From NCBI RefSeq assembly GCF_000518765.1, contig NZ_JAEF01000006.1, positions 431,396 to 495,395 of the forward strand: DNA of 64,000 bases, read 5' to 3'. Both the position numbers and the translations under genes were made by a program. Under the pieces are notes generated by a model. That model was not told the DNA's origin, made no database searches, and saw nothing but the letters and a program-made list of their open reading frames with translations. Positions 1 to 8,370 of this stretch are shown here, piece after piece (position 1 is the first letter of the stretch; each line of letters opens with the position of its first letter). The stretch is from Ruminococcus flavefaciens ATCC 19208. Lineage in GTDB: Bacteria; Bacillota; Clostridia; Oscillospirales; Ruminococcaceae.

Positions 1-1
1 T

Positions 2-121
2 TTTATAGTCCATTTTCCAGAGATTTTTCGGAGCTACATACCATTCAAAATGCTTCTTGAACATTACTCCGACTATTATATTTTCCCCGTATTTCGGTAA
101 GACCTTATCAATCTGTTCCAT
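2..121 (-). CDS. N-terminal fragment of an unknown protein, cut by the window edge
   Basis: Forty codons are visible, starting MEQIDKVLPKYGEN and reading without a stop to the edge. The ATG lies inside the last codons of the upstream GNAT gene in another frame, a 14-bp overlap that suggests translational coupling in one operon. The visible part has charged and aromatic residues and no signal peptide. No family is recognisable from so short a piece. The start is uncertain because no good ribosome binding site precedes it. Confidence 0.5.
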   Translation of the reverse strand, partial: MEQIDKVLPKYGENIIVGVMFKKHFEWYVAPKNLWKMDYK

Positions 122-578
122 AATTCCCGGAAAGCTCCTTTTCAAAACATATCATATCACACAACCTGACACCTGACTCAATTATCGGGTGATCGTAGTT
201 ATCAATGAAAAAATTTTTGATAACACCGCATTTTCTGAAACCACAGCTTTCATAAAAAGGTACTGTCAGGGGGCTGTCTCCTGTTCCGACAGTAAGCTTT
301 TTAAAAGCTTCTGAAAACTTATCTTCAATAAAGCAAATAAGCTTTTTACCTATACCCTGACGCTGGTAACGCTCCGCAACAGAGATATTCTTTAGTTCAA
401 GGACAAAATCGCTCTCATCTGTCACTATGCACACAGCACAGACATTATCATCGTTCTTCACAACGAAAAGTCTGCCTCTGTCAAGGTACTTATATATCAT
501 TTCTCTCTGTTCATCACCGAGCAGAAGCAGATACATGTATTCTTCCTTATGTTCAGTGACTTCGGATATATACATCAT
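108..578 (-). CDS. GNAT family N-acetyltransferase
   Basis: A 156-residue single-domain GNAT protein that should transfer an acetyl group from acetyl-CoA to an amine; the substrate is unknown. The acetyl-CoA pyrophosphate-binding motif is RYQRQGIGKKL near residues 90-100, in the usual strand-then-helix context (LKNISVAERYQRQGIGKKLI). The later VPFYESCGFRKCG segment is the common C-terminal FYxxxGF element. Two consecutive ATGs are available. The first overlaps the stop of the cytidine deaminase gene in an ATGA arrangement, so the two are probably translated together. Short in-line genes before and after suggest one operon, without showing a functional link. Confidence 0.85.
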   Translation of the reverse strand: MMYISEVTEHKEEYMYLLLLGDEQREMIYKYLDRGRLFVVKNDDNVCAVCIVTDESDFVLELKNISVAERYQRQGIGKKLICFIEDKFSEAFKKLTVGTGDSPLTVPFYESCGFRKCGVIKNFFIDNYDHPIIESGVRLCDMICFEKELSGNYGTD

Positions 579-967
579 TTCATGCTTTCCTCACCGAAAC
601 GTTTCGGAAGAAAATCCGAAAGCCTGTATTCACCGTCAGCCAGAACTATTACAAGATCATCTCCGCAGAACTCACTGAGCACCTGCAAACAAGCTCCGCA
701 GGGATAACATGGCTTTGAAAAATCTCTGTCACTGCTTCCTGCTATGGCAATAGCCGAAAAACTTGTATATCCTTCAGATACCGCCTTAAATATAGCTGTA
801 CGCTCGGCACAGTTAGTAAGTGAAAAAGACGCGTTCTCAATATTACATCCTTTGAAAATAACACCATCAGTTGTGAGCAAAGCTGCACCAACTGAGAACC
901 CCGAATATTTTGAATAAGACATTTCAGCCGCTTTTACTGCCTGTGCCAGAAGTTCCCTATGATCCAT
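575..967 (-). CDS. cdd: Cytidine deaminase
   Basis: Hydrolytic deamination of cytidine and deoxycytidine to uridine and deoxyuridine in pyrimidine salvage; a cytoplasmic homotetramer in the family. At 130 residues it has the usual length of the short bacterial form. The zinc-site motifs are complete: CNIENASFSLTNCAERTA carries the Cys-Ala-Glu with the proton-shuttle glutamate, and PCYPCGACLQ carries the other two zinc cysteines. A good ribosome binding site (AGGTGATATT-ATG) fixes the start. It begins 4 bp after the DUF896 gene and overlaps the GNAT gene, so the three are likely cotranscribed. Confidence 0.96.
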   Translation of the reverse strand: MDHRELLAQAVKAAEMSYSKYSGFSVGAALLTTDGVIFKGCNIENASFSLTNCAERTAIFKAVSEGYTSFSAIAIAGSSDRDFSKPCYPCGACLQVLSEFCGDDLVIVLADGEYRLSDFLPKRFGEESMK

Positions 968-971
968 AATA

Positions 972-1175
972 TCACCTGTTTCTGCCTACCTTACGCTTTT
1001 TGCCGTCAGGAGTCAATATGTATGTATTATCAAGCTGAGCAGCAAGATTTCCCGTAACAGCTCTTCTGTACTCGTTGCGAAGTTCAGTCTGTTCAGCCTT
1101 TTCAGCTTCTGTAAGTCCTTCGCTTTTGGACTTTCTTGCAAGCTCATTTATACGATCTATTTTTTTCTGATCCAA
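972..1175 (-). CDS. DUF896 family small protein (YnzC-like)
   Basis: A small helical protein of the DUF896 family, represented by Bacillus YnzC; the molecular role is not established. The diagnostic helical hairpin IDRINELARKSKSEGLTEAEKAEQTELR is followed by a basic tail. A GTG nine bases further upstream would overlap the AGGAG ribosome binding site, so I prefer the TTG that lies 8 bp after it. That start also aligns with the family's usual N terminus, in which the IxRINEL motif begins near residue 6. It leads the short operon with cdd and the GNAT gene. Confidence 0.8.
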   Translation of the reverse strand: MDQKKIDRINELARKSKSEGLTEAEKAEQTELRNEYRRAVTGNLAAQLDNTYILTPDGKKRKVGRNR

Positions 1176-1184
1176 ATTAAACAC

Positions 1185-1417
1185 TCCTATATAAATATAT
1201 ATTTATTGTAACATTATTTCCTTACAATTTCAAGTATATTGACATTATTTAAAAAGAATAAACGAGAATAAAGCTTTGTCAGTACAGAATACTCAGTAGA
1301 TCACCGCAAATACCAGAAAAACAAAAAAGGTACTAAATTAAAAATCATACCATTATATACTATCATATCGAACTATAAATGTCAATATTTTTATTATAAT
1401 AACATTCTACAAAGCCT
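1185..1417. other. Divergent intergenic region, AT-rich
   Basis: This stretch separates the leftward DUF896 operon from the rightward SDR operon. It is very AT-rich and has no open frame of note. Promoter-like TATATAAATATATA sequence lies just upstream of the DUF896 start. Beyond promoters I see no hairpin or repeat. Confidence 0.5.
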
Positions 1418-1446
1418 TTGATTTATTTTTATTTATGTGTTATAAT
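1418..1446 (+). promoter_or_regulatory. Sigma-70-type promoter for the SDR/HD operon
   Basis: TTGATT, a 17-bp spacer, then TATAAT. It lies about 30 bp upstream of the SDR start, whose AGGAGG ribosome binding site follows at 1466-1471. Confidence 0.8.
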
Positions 1447-1476
1447 AAAAAAGTATTATTTTTATAGGAGGCTACT

Positions 1477-2181
1477 ATGAAAACAGCTCTTGTAACAGGC
1501 GGCGCAGGTGGTATAGGTGAAGCTATCTGCCGCAGACTGGCTGCCGACGGTTATTATGTATACATCAATTACAACAATTCAAAGGAAAAATCGGAAGAGC
1601 TTGCTTCCGAGATAAACGGACAGGCTGTTCATTTTGATATTTCAAACAATGATTTAGTGAAAGATACTATTAAAACAATCGGACACATCGATCTGCTTAT
1701 TAACAATGCAGGTGTATCCGAAATAGACCTTTTTACATCTATAAATCAGGAAAAAACCGAAAGAATACTCAATATCAATCTGAAAGGGACTCTGAACTGC
1801 GCAAGAGCCGTACTTCCCTCAATGATAAATAAAAAAAGCGGAAATATAATAAATATCTCCTCAATGTGGGGACAATGCGGCGCTTCATGCGAAGTTGACT
1901 ACTCTGCGTCCAAGGCAGGCGTAATAGGTTTTACAAAGGCACTTGCCAAAGAAGTCGCCCCCTCAGGCATACGTGTTAACTGCATAGCTCCGGGATTTAT
2001 TATGACAGAGATGAACAGTAGATTTTCTGAGGAAGATCTTAAACTGATACGCGATGATATCCCGCTCGGCATATTCGGCAAACCTAAACATATCGCCGAT
2101 GCAGCTGCATTTCTTGCTTCTGATCAGGCAGAGTATATCACAGGTCAGATATTAGCTGTAAATGGCGGAATGGTTATTTAG
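1477..2181 (+). CDS. Short-chain dehydrogenase/reductase, FabG/YmfI-like
   Basis: A classical SDR oxidoreductase of 234 residues. It shows the nucleotide-binding TGGAGGIGEAI near residue 7, the NNAG motif (LLINNAG), the structural Asn (NINLKG) and the catalytic Ser-Tyr-Lys with YSASK near residue 146. It ends in the typical ITGQILAVNGG substrate-loop tail. Housekeeping FabG (3-oxoacyl-ACP reductase) is one reading. The SSMWGQCGASCEV stretch around the catalytic serine resembles the YmfI subgroup, which in Bacillus reduces 5-aminopentanone on elongation factor P; I offer that only as a possibility. No fatty-acid synthesis genes are adjacent. An HD-domain gene follows after 11 bp in the same operon. 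Confidence 0.9.
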   Translation: MKTALVTGGAGGIGEAICRRLAADGYYVYINYNNSKEKSEELASEINGQAVHFDISNNDLVKDTIKTIGHIDLLINNAGVSEIDLFTSINQEKTERILNINLKGTLNCARAVLPSMINKKSGNIINISSMWGQCGASCEVDYSASKAGVIGFTKALAKEVAPSGIRVNCIAPGFIMTEMNSRFSEEDLKLIRDDIPLGIFGKPKHIADAAAFLASDQAEYITGQILAVNGGMVI

Positions 2182-2192
2182 GAGGAAATGAT

Positions 2193-2780
2193 ATGAAAGA
2201 CAGACTAAAAAAGCAGGTTGAATTCATGCTTGAGCTCGATAAAATGAAAAATCTTTATCGTCAGACCTATGTGCTGCACGAGGACAGAAAGGAAAACGAT
2301 GCGGAACACAGCTGGCATCTTGCAATATTAGCATTTCTTCTCGCTGAATATTCAAACGAAAAAATTGATGTTTCTCACGTTATGAAAATGGTACTTTTAC
2401 ATGATGTCGTAGAAATAGATGCAGGCGATACATATTGTTATGATAATGAAGGCTACAAATCAAAAGCAGAACGCGAGGAAAAGGCTGCACAGCGTATCTT
2501 CGGACTTCTTCCCGAAGATCAGAAAAATGAATTCTACACTCTGTGGCGTGAATTTGAGGACTCTGAAACAGCCGATGCCCGTTTTGCTGCAATGCTTGAC
2601 AGAATACAGCCTCTTTTGCTCAATTATACCAAAGACGGAATTTCATGGAAGGAGCACGGGATACACAAAGAACAGGTGTTAAACCGTAATACAGACTATT
2701 TCTCAGAGTCGGACGAACTTGCTGAACTGATAAAGTATATCATTTACGATGCAGCGGAAAAAGGTTGGTTGAAGTCGTAA
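2193..2780 (+). CDS. HD-domain phosphohydrolase (YfbR/HDDC2-like)
   Basis: A 195-residue HD superfamily metal-dependent phosphohydrolase. The metal ligands are visible as EHSWHLA (His), VLLHDVVEIDAGD (the His-Asp pair) and a distal Asp in FAAMLDRIQP. This arrangement and length match the HD_3/YfbR-HDDC2 group, which includes 5'-deoxynucleotidases; the actual substrate is inferred from family only. A GGAGG ribosome binding site precedes the ATG, and the gene follows the SDR by 11 bp, so the two share a transcript. No terminator hairpin is obvious after it. Confidence 0.85.
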   Translation: MKDRLKKQVEFMLELDKMKNLYRQTYVLHEDRKENDAEHSWHLAILAFLLAEYSNEKIDVSHVMKMVLLHDVVEIDAGDTYCYDNEGYKSKAEREEKAAQRIFGLLPEDQKNEFYTLWREFEDSETADARFAAMLDRIQPLLLNYTKDGISWKEHGIHKEQVLNRNTDYFSESDELAELIKYIIYDAAEKGWLKS

Positions 2781-2874
2781 ATTGACAAAATGCACAATTT
2801 TTATTACATTCCGCAGTACACTATTACCAAACCGCTGAATTTCGTGAATAAATGATGACAATTTACCGTAAAAC

Positions 2875-2903
2875 TTGAACTTTTGCCTGTATTATGCTAT
2901 ATT
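2875..2903 (+). promoter_or_regulatory. Promoter for the LtaS-like sulfatase gene
   Basis: TTGAAC, 17-bp spacer, TATATT, 57 bp upstream of the start codon. Confidence 0.7.
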
Positions 2904-2960
2904 AGTAGTGTTAAATAATGAACAGAGATATAACTATATTATATAGAAGGATGATGACTA

Positions 2961-4898
2961 ATGGCAAAAAAAACAATAAACAGTGCTCTTGATTCTGCCG
3001 TAAAGACTGAAAAAGCACTTATAAATGATGTAAAGGATCCTATAGAAGCAGCAATTTCACCTGCTGAAGAAAAAAAGCCGCGTTTTCCAAAATTAAAAAA
3101 GTTTAATGAGAAGCGAGAAAAGAATTCTGTTAAATACAGTAAATTAAACACCTTTATTATGATCATTTTCCCGATCTTTATTTGCTGTATGGCTGAAATA
3201 ACGCAGTCAAAATATATCTCTTCTTTCGTAAATCTCGTTACCGACAGACCGACAGTTTTTTTATTTGATCTTATTATTACTGCGATGTTCTTCGTTTTCC
3301 TGTTAGGAATCTTTAAAAAAGGCTGGCTGACTATCCTTATTCAAAGTTTCATATATATGGCGCTAAGTACCACTGAACTTTTTAAGTACGGAACAAACGG
3401 AAATCACCTTATACTTTCGGATATGAAGCTTGTCAGAAGCGTAAAAAGTCTTACTTCTTTTGCATATATAAAAATAACTCCTCGGCTTATTCTATATTAT
3501 GTAATTGCTGTTGCTTTTATTTACCTTGCATTTTATCTGAATCCTAAAATAAAAGCTTCACCTATACGCAGAGTGACTATGTGCTGTGCTTGTTTGCTGC
3601 CTATGTCTGCATTAATAGTTCTGCCATCGTTCTACAAGCCGGTATATAATGCATTCAAGCTTGACACGACTGACGCTACAAACGCATTCAAGCTTAACGA
3701 GAAATTCGACAAGAATCATTTCCTTGCATTTCTTGTACAGACAGCATCTGAAAGCTATGCCAACCGTCTTGTAGTACCGGAGACATACAGCGAAGAATAT
3801 ATAAATCAGATAACTGATATCCCTGTTGATACCTATGAGGACTTCAATGGAGGCCAAAAGCCTAATGTAATCGTTATAATGAGTGAATCCTATGCTGATT
3901 TCCGCGTATTTAACGAACTCAAGGTCGATGATAATTATTACAAATATTTTGACAGAGCGATTTCTGAAGGCAAGGGCGGTATCGCAATAACACCTACATA
4001 TGCAAGCTGGACAGTACGTTCGGAATTCGAGCTTCTTTTCGGTCTGCCTGTAAGAGGAATAAACACTCCGAATATGCCTCAGCGTGAGCTTGCAGACCGC
4101 GAACAGCCTGCACTTGCTCAATATTACAAGAGCTGGGGATATAATACAGTATATGTTCATCCGTTCCAGAGTAATTTTTACAGCAGAGCAAAGATATACG
4201 GTCACTTTGGATTTGAAAAAATGGTATATCATGACGATCAGGATGCTACGACTGACTTCAATGTTCCTGTAGACCACTTTGGTACATATGTTGATGACTC
4301 CACTGTTTTTGATCAGATATTGTATGAGATAAAGGATTCTGACAAGCCAATCTATCTCCATACAACAACAATGCAGAATCACCAGCCATACGATCAGGGT
4401 GAAGATCCAAATAATGAATTTGTAAACTATCTTACATGGATACAGCATACCAATGAAGGACTTCACAGTTTCCTTGCAGAGTTAAAAAAGATAGACGAGC
4501 CTACTCTTGTATTCTTTGTCGGAGATCATTTCCCATCACTGAGAGGCGAAACAAGTGTTTATAATCAGCTTGGTCTGACAGGTGAAAACTGTTCTCCTCT
4601 TTATCAGCAAAAGTATTTTTTCTGGAGCAATTACAATGCTGATTTCTCATATGTTCCCGAAAATGAATTCTCATTCTTCTATGTACCATATATTATACTG
4701 AATATCATTGATGCTCCACATGATGCATTTATTGAAAAGATGAACGGGTATATGAAAACACTGCCTGTTTATTCGACCGAGTATAATGATGAAATACCGC
4801 GAAATGAAGAGCTTGACATTTTAACTATGGACAGAGTTGTTCTTGAAGAATTTTCACCATCACCTATCCCCGATGATGAGTTATCTACCCACGATTAA
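2961..4898 (+). CDS. LTA synthase family (sulfatase-fold) membrane protein
   Basis: A polytopic membrane protein with an extracellular sulfatase-fold phosphotransferase domain, as in lipoteichoic acid synthases that move glycerol phosphate from phosphatidylglycerol onto glycolipid anchors. A basic cytoplasmic N terminus of about 60 residues precedes roughly five membrane helices up to about residue 230. The catalytic domain opens with NVIVIMSESYADF, has the nucleophile-type Thr351 in WTVRSEFELLFG, then HTTTMQNHQPYD and the metal-binding FVGDHFPSL. Total length (645 aa) equals that of LtaS relatives. The polymer it makes cannot be told from sequence; related enzymes modify other envelope glycans. 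A thioesterase gene follows after 9 bp. Confidence 0.88.
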   Translation: MAKKTINSALDSAVKTEKALINDVKDPIEAAISPAEEKKPRFPKLKKFNEKREKNSVKYSKLNTFIMIIFPIFICCMAEITQSKYISSFVNLVTDRPTVFLFDLIITAMFFVFLLGIFKKGWLTILIQSFIYMALSTTELFKYGTNGNHLILSDMKLVRSVKSLTSFAYIKITPRLILYYVIAVAFIYLAFYLNPKIKASPIRRVTMCCACLLPMSALIVLPSFYKPVYNAFKLDTTDATNAFKLNEKFDKNHFLAFLVQTASESYANRLVVPETYSEEYINQITDIPVDTYEDFNGGQKPNVIVIMSESYADFRVFNELKVDDNYYKYFDRAISEGKGGIAITPTYASWTVRSEFELLFGLPVRGINTPNMPQRELADREQPALAQYYKSWGYNTVYVHPFQSNFYSRAKIYGHFGFEKMVYHDDQDATTDFNVPVDHFGTYVDDSTVFDQILYEIKDSDKPIYLHTTTMQNHQPYDQGEDPNNEFVNYLTWIQHTNEGLHSFLAELKKIDEPTLVFFVGDHFPSLRGETSVYNQLGLTGENCSPLYQQKYFFWSNYNADFSYVPENEFSFFYVPYIILNIIDAPHDAFIEKMNGYMKTLPVYSTEYNDEIPRNEELDILTMDRVVLEEFSPSPIPDDELSTHD

Positions 4899-4907
4899 GG
4901 AGTCAGT

Positions 4908-5297
4908 ATGAAAGAATTGATCAAAGGAATTACAGGCACATCAGAGCTTACTGTATCTGAAAAGGAACTTGCAGTAAATGTCGGAAGCGGAAGCCTTGAG
5001 GTGCTTGCCACACCTGTTATGATAATGCTTATGGAAAAAGCAGCCTGCGCTTGCATTTCTGAATTTCTCGAAGGCGACGAAACAACTGTCGGCACGGAAA
5101 TTAATGTTAAACACATATCTGCTACTCCGAAAAACATGAAAGTCTGCGCTGAAGCTGAGCTTCTTGAAATCAACGGACGTGAGCTTATCTTTTCCGTTAA
5201 GGCTTACGATGAAGCCGGTGATATAGGAGAAGGTATTCATAAAAGGTTTCTTGTTTACAGTGAGAAATTTACCGCAAAAGCTAATTCAAAACTATAA
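4908..5297 (+). CDS. FlK-like hotdog-fold thioesterase
   Basis: A single hotdog domain of 129 residues resembling the fluoroacetyl-CoA thioesterase (FlK) family. In this family MLMEKAACACI forms the central helix with a conserved Glu, and VGTEINVKHISATP holds the catalytic Thr and His. HKRFLV near the C terminus is also typical. Fluoroacetyl-CoA is not a likely substrate here; members in anaerobes are thought to clear acyl-CoAs, but the substrate is unknown. It sits directly behind the LtaS-like gene and ends at a strong bidirectional terminator. Confidence 0.8.
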   Translation: MKELIKGITGTSELTVSEKELAVNVGSGSLEVLATPVMIMLMEKAACACISEFLEGDETTVGTEINVKHISATPKNMKVCAEAELLEINGRELIFSVKAYDEAGDIGEGIHKRFLVYSEKFTAKANSKL

Positions 5298-5300
5298 CAA

Positions 5301-5330
5301 AAAGCTTCCGATATAATCGGAAGCTTTTTT
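5301..5330. terminator. Bidirectional terminator between convergent genes
   Basis: A perfect 12-bp stem (AAAGCTTCCGAT with its complement) and a 3-nt loop, flanked by A and T runs on both sides. It can end the thioesterase transcript and the leftward HtrA transcript. Confidence 0.9.
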
Positions 5331-5346
5331 CATATAAAAATATAAC

Positions 5347-6756
5347 TCATGTTTCTTGTCTTGCATTTTCGCGTATGTTCTTCTGTTCCTGAAGTGTTAC
5401 CTTAATCTTTATATTCTTGTCTTCGCGGTATACTGTAAGAGAGATTACATCGCCTGCTTTATAATTATTCTTTACTTCATTGAGTTCCTTATCGGTTGTA
5501 ATGGTTTCTCCTTCAATATCAATTATTATATCACCGACTCTGAGTCCTGCAAGATCAGCTGCACTGCCGTCCTGTACCGCACGTACAAGGACTCCCATTG
5601 GAATATTATAAAAACGAGCCTGTATTTCATCAATATCTGATGTATTGATACCTATCTGAGGTCTGCCTGTAACATACTTATAATTGATAAGATCGTCAAT
5701 TATATCTTTGGCTTCCTTCATAGGAATAGCAAAGCACAGACCTTCAATACTTGCAGAATTACTGCTGTAGCTTGATGACATTTTAGCAGAGTTGATACCA
5801 ATGACCTGTCCGCAGCTGTTAAGAAGAGGTCCGCCTGAATTACCGCTGTTGATAGCAGCGTCTGTCTGAATTAAGTTCATCTTTTTTTCGTTTATATTGA
5901 TCTTTCTGTTGAGAGCAGAAACAATACCGCTTGTAACAGTTCCGAAAAGATCAAATCCAAGTGGATTACCGACTGCAAGCACCAGTTCCCCTACTCTGAG
6001 TTCATCACTGTCACCAAGAACAGCGGGTTTAAGTCCCTTTACATCTACCTTTAATACAGCTATATCAGTATCCAGATCATAAGCCACTATATTCGCCTCA
6101 TGTTCTGATTCATCGCTGAACAGAACCGATACCTCCTGTGCTTCACCTGCGTTATACTGCGTATCATATACAACATGAGAATTTGTAACAATATATCCAT
6201 CATCAGATATTATAAAACCGGTCCCGGTAGATGTAGCCTGACGTGTTATAGGCTGTGTGTTCCAGCCCCACATACTGTATGACTGCTGCTGTTCAAATTC
6301 AAACGAAGAAGCAACTCCGACAACAGAAGGCATTATTGAATCGACAATATCTGGGATAGGCTTTGCATCAGAGCGTGAAGCGAGCTCTATAAGACTCGGA
6401 AGCTCTTCTTTGTCTTTGTCATTTACAACCGCTTCTTTTGAAACAGTATTTGCTGATGTATCGCCTGATAGCTCAACAAGTTCGTCTCTTGTGTTGCCAA
6501 GAAATTTGTATATCTGAACTGTTCCTGCACCTAAAATAATAACAGCAAGTATTGCAGCAGTGCCTTTCATAAGAACATGTATATTTTTCTTACACTTCTT
6601 TTTTGAAATTTCAGAAGTATTAGAATATGAGCCTGCATCAAATCTCGCTTCGCTGCTTTTATGAACATCTATATCATCAACACTGCTGTCATGAGAATAA
6701 TTATCATTATTTAACAAATCATCTGAATTCTGATTATTGTTATAATTATCTGACAT
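5347..6756 (-). CDS. HtrA/DegP-family membrane-anchored serine protease
   Basis: An envelope quality-control protease. A cytoplasmic Asn/Asp/Ser-rich N terminus of about 80 residues precedes one membrane anchor (LMKGTAAILAVIILGAG), a linker, a trypsin-like domain and one PDZ domain. The catalytic triad is visible as TNSHVVYD (His), DTDIAVLKV (Asp) and INSGNSGGPL (Ser). The PDZ covers GVLVRAVQDGSAADLAGLRVGD. This is the usual HtrA/YycK architecture of Gram-positives. An in-frame ATG 18 bp upstream is possible, but GGGAAGG lies 9 bp before the MSDNYN start, so I chose that one. It is followed by the shared terminator. Confidence 0.93.
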   Translation of the reverse strand: MSDNYNNNQNSDDLLNNDNYSHDSSVDDIDVHKSSEARFDAGSYSNTSEISKKKCKKNIHVLMKGTAAILAVIILGAGTVQIYKFLGNTRDELVELSGDTSANTVSKEAVVNDKDKEELPSLIELASRSDAKPIPDIVDSIMPSVVGVASSFEFEQQQSYSMWGWNTQPITRQATSTGTGFIISDDGYIVTNSHVVYDTQYNAGEAQEVSVLFSDESEHEANIVAYDLDTDIAVLKVDVKGLKPAVLGDSDELRVGELVLAVGNPLGFDLFGTVTSGIVSALNRKININEKKMNLIQTDAAINSGNSGGPLLNSCGQVIGINSAKMSSSYSSNSASIEGLCFAIPMKEAKDIIDDLINYKYVTGRPQIGINTSDIDEIQARFYNIPMGVLVRAVQDGSAADLAGLRVGDIIIDIEGETITTDKELNEVKNNYKAGDVISLTVYREDKNIKIKVTLQEQKNIRENARQET

Positions 6757-6944
6757 ATTGTTCATCCTTCCCATACTTATTCATTATATTCTATTATAAG
6801 CATTTTTGTGATAAATATATGATAGCATATGGAAAAATAGTTTTTTTCAAAAAATATATAATAAGTATATAAACTAAATTTATTTTTTTATCATTGTATA
6901 AAAACATACCATTCTTCAGAACATCTTACAAACAGATGAAAAAA
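6757..6944. other. AT-rich spacer between htrA and the non-coding RNA
   Basis: It holds no reading frame of note. On the minus strand a TATAAT-like element about 40 bp upstream of the HtrA start probably belongs to its promoter, but no convincing -35 box is present. Confidence 0.4.
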
Positions 6945-7577
6945 TAAAAGCCCCGACATTACATCGGGGCTGTCATTATTCTATTTTATTTTTAAGCGAC
7001 TTTCATCACTTGGCTAAATTACCCTTTGGACTCACCCTTTCGGATCAGATTTTTAATGTGTACCTATTTTTCATACGCACATCATTCCTTTAATAAAAGT
7101 AATCAAGCAATGTTAGAATTTCTCCATTGGAATCACCTATAAATTGTATTTTTTCGGTATCGCTTCATCCGATCCGAATATTATGCAATTTTATTAAGTA
7201 ATAACCTATTTTCTCATTGGACTCGTCCTTTACTAAAAGATTTTTCGCAATATATCTAAAGACTCATTGTCGAAATTTCAGATAATCTGTATTCAAACTG
7301 AGTTTAGACATGAAGCCGTTTAAAACAGCATTACGTTAGCCTTGTAAATGGAACTTAAAGCATTTTTGAACTTTACATCAATGGAACAAGCTTTTCAGCC
7401 TACATTCCCTTTTAATCAGTTCCTTCTACTCAGCAAGCCCGCCGGCTTCACGCTGCTGTTTAACGTTTCTTCCATCGGACTCACTCTCCCTTCCGCGTAT
7501 AATCATTTACATTGAGACTCACGTCTCAGTCCAAGTAAATTCAGCTCGGAGTTTCCTTTCGGTATCTCCTTTTCCTT
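6945..7577 (-). ncRNA. Large structured non-coding RNA, about 0.63 kb, unassigned family
   Basis: A stand-alone minus-strand transcription unit with consensus promoter and intrinsic terminator but no reading frame of 60 codons or more. Several hairpins are visible in the transcript sense: TGAGAC-GTGA-GTCTCA, CAGC...AGCC-GGCG-GGCT...GCTG, and TTCGG...ATCG...CGAT...CCGAA. A short box, consensus near GGTGAGTCCRATGG, occurs four times (ending at 7484, 7224, 7135 and 7034 and reading leftward). Size and ornate repeats recall the large bacterial RNA classes such as ROOL, GOLLD and OLE, but I cannot assign it to any of them. Ends are inferred from promoter and terminator positions. Confidence 0.75.
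6949..6971 (-). terminator. Intrinsic terminator of the large non-coding RNA
   Basis: In the minus-strand sense AGCCCCGA, a 7-nt loop and TCGGGGCT form the stem, followed by TTTTATTTTTT. The plus-strand side has no U run. Confidence 0.9.
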
Positions 7578-7583
7578 GACTAT

Positions 7584-7612
7584 ATAATACCACACTATAT
7601 GTAAAATGTCAA
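7584..7612 (-). promoter_or_regulatory. Strong promoter of the large non-coding RNA
   Basis: Minus-strand TTGACA, 17-bp spacer, TATTAT. It matches the consensus better than most promoters here, implying high expression. Confidence 0.85.
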
Positions 7613-7721
7613 TAGAATTCCTTTAACTTTTGGGCATAATTAGTGCAAATCAGCGTATAATACAAATCGAATCTCCTTTTATTGTGCATTTTTACCTTTG
7701 TTATTATATTAATATTTCCTC

Positions 7722-7750
7722 TTGATTTTTCGGACAAAATAGTGTATAAT
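7722..7750 (+). promoter_or_regulatory. Promoter of the DUF1292 gene
   Basis: TTGATT, 17-bp spacer, TATAAT, 41 bp upstream of the chosen start. It lies back to back with the promoter of the large non-coding RNA. Confidence 0.8.
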
Positions 7751-7791
7751 ATGTTTATCAAAAGGCAAATATGCCAGAATGGAGAATTATC

Positions 7792-8082
7792 ATGTCCGAA
7801 ATGAACGAATACACTCCCGATCTTTTTGAACTCATCGACGAAGAAGGAAATAAAAAACAATTTGAGCTTTTTGACGCTGCTGAAATCAATGGTGAGCAGT
7901 ATTATGCTATGCTTCCTGCGATTGAAGATGATGATTTCCTTAATTCCGATTGCGAACTCGTTATATTAAAATCTATTGAGGAAGACGGAGAAGAGATCCT
8001 TGCATCTATTGATGATGATGACGAATTTGAATCGGTTTCTTCATTTTTTCTTGAACGTTTACAATCTACGCTTGAAGAATAA
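7792..8082 (+). CDS. DUF1292 family acidic protein (YrzB-like)
   Basis: A 96-residue very acidic protein of the DUF1292 family found across Firmicutes; its function is not established. The family pattern is clear: FELIDEEGNKKQFELFDAAEINGEQYYAML, then LVILKS and an EDGEEILASI strand pair with an Asp/Glu-rich end. An ATG seven codons upstream exists, but GGAG lies 7 bp before the MSEMNEY start, so I chose that. In many Firmicutes this family sits near the Holliday-junction resolvase yqgF; here its neighbours are two RNA genes instead. Confidence 0.85.
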   Translation: MSEMNEYTPDLFELIDEEGNKKQFELFDAAEINGEQYYAMLPAIEDDDFLNSDCELVILKSIEEDGEEILASIDDDDEFESVSSFFLERLQSTLEE

Positions 8083-8120
8083 AATATTCATATTTTAATA
8101 ATTTTACATAAAAAATACTC

Positions 8121-8149
8121 TTGATTTTTTGAATTCTTTGTGATATAAT
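8121..8149 (+). promoter_or_regulatory. Promoter of the 6S-like RNA
   Basis: TTGATT, 17-bp spacer, TATAAT; predicted transcription start near 8156. Confidence 0.85.
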
Positions 8150-8155
8150 ATATAT

Positions 8156-8350
8156 AAGAAAAGAAAAATTTCTGCCTTGTTCGGGTAATTATAGTTTTTA
8201 TAATCCAACACATAATCATAGGGAATTCGACTCCGTATGTGGACTGCAGACCTCCCGCTCAGCGGACGAAGGGAGCGAGAAGCATAAGGGCGTTTACCCA
8301 CCTGCTTCGTGCGGGTTTTATGCACTATATGACGGCAAGGCGGATTTTTA
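8156..8350 (+). ncRNA. ssrS: 6S RNA (SsrS) candidate
   Basis: A promoter-driven, non-coding transcript of about 190 nt, the usual 6S size. The two ends pair as a closing stem: TCTGCCTTG at 8171-8179 with CAAGGCGGA at 8336-8344. The long interrupted hairpin between them includes the CACATA...TATGTG arm and, on the 3' side, TTACCCACCTGC...GTGCGGG, which resembles the 3' half of Firmicute 6S RNAs. The family binds the housekeeping RNA polymerase holoenzyme as an open-promoter mimic in stationary phase. The identification is by architecture and remembered consensus, not by covariance search. Confidence 0.72.
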
Positions 8351-8370
8351 TTACATTTTCTAATATTTAA

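Noticed and set aside
3612..4466. A 284-codon open frame antisense to the LtaS-like gene
   Set aside because: It lies wholly inside a well-supported gene on the other strand, has no ribosome binding site, and its product is an odd Cys/Tyr/Ile-rich sequence typical of antisense reading of AT-rich genes.
7609..7860. An 83-codon minus-strand frame upstream of the large RNA
   Set aside because: It overlaps the DUF1292 promoter and coding start in antisense and covers the RNA's own promoter; no ribosome binding site.
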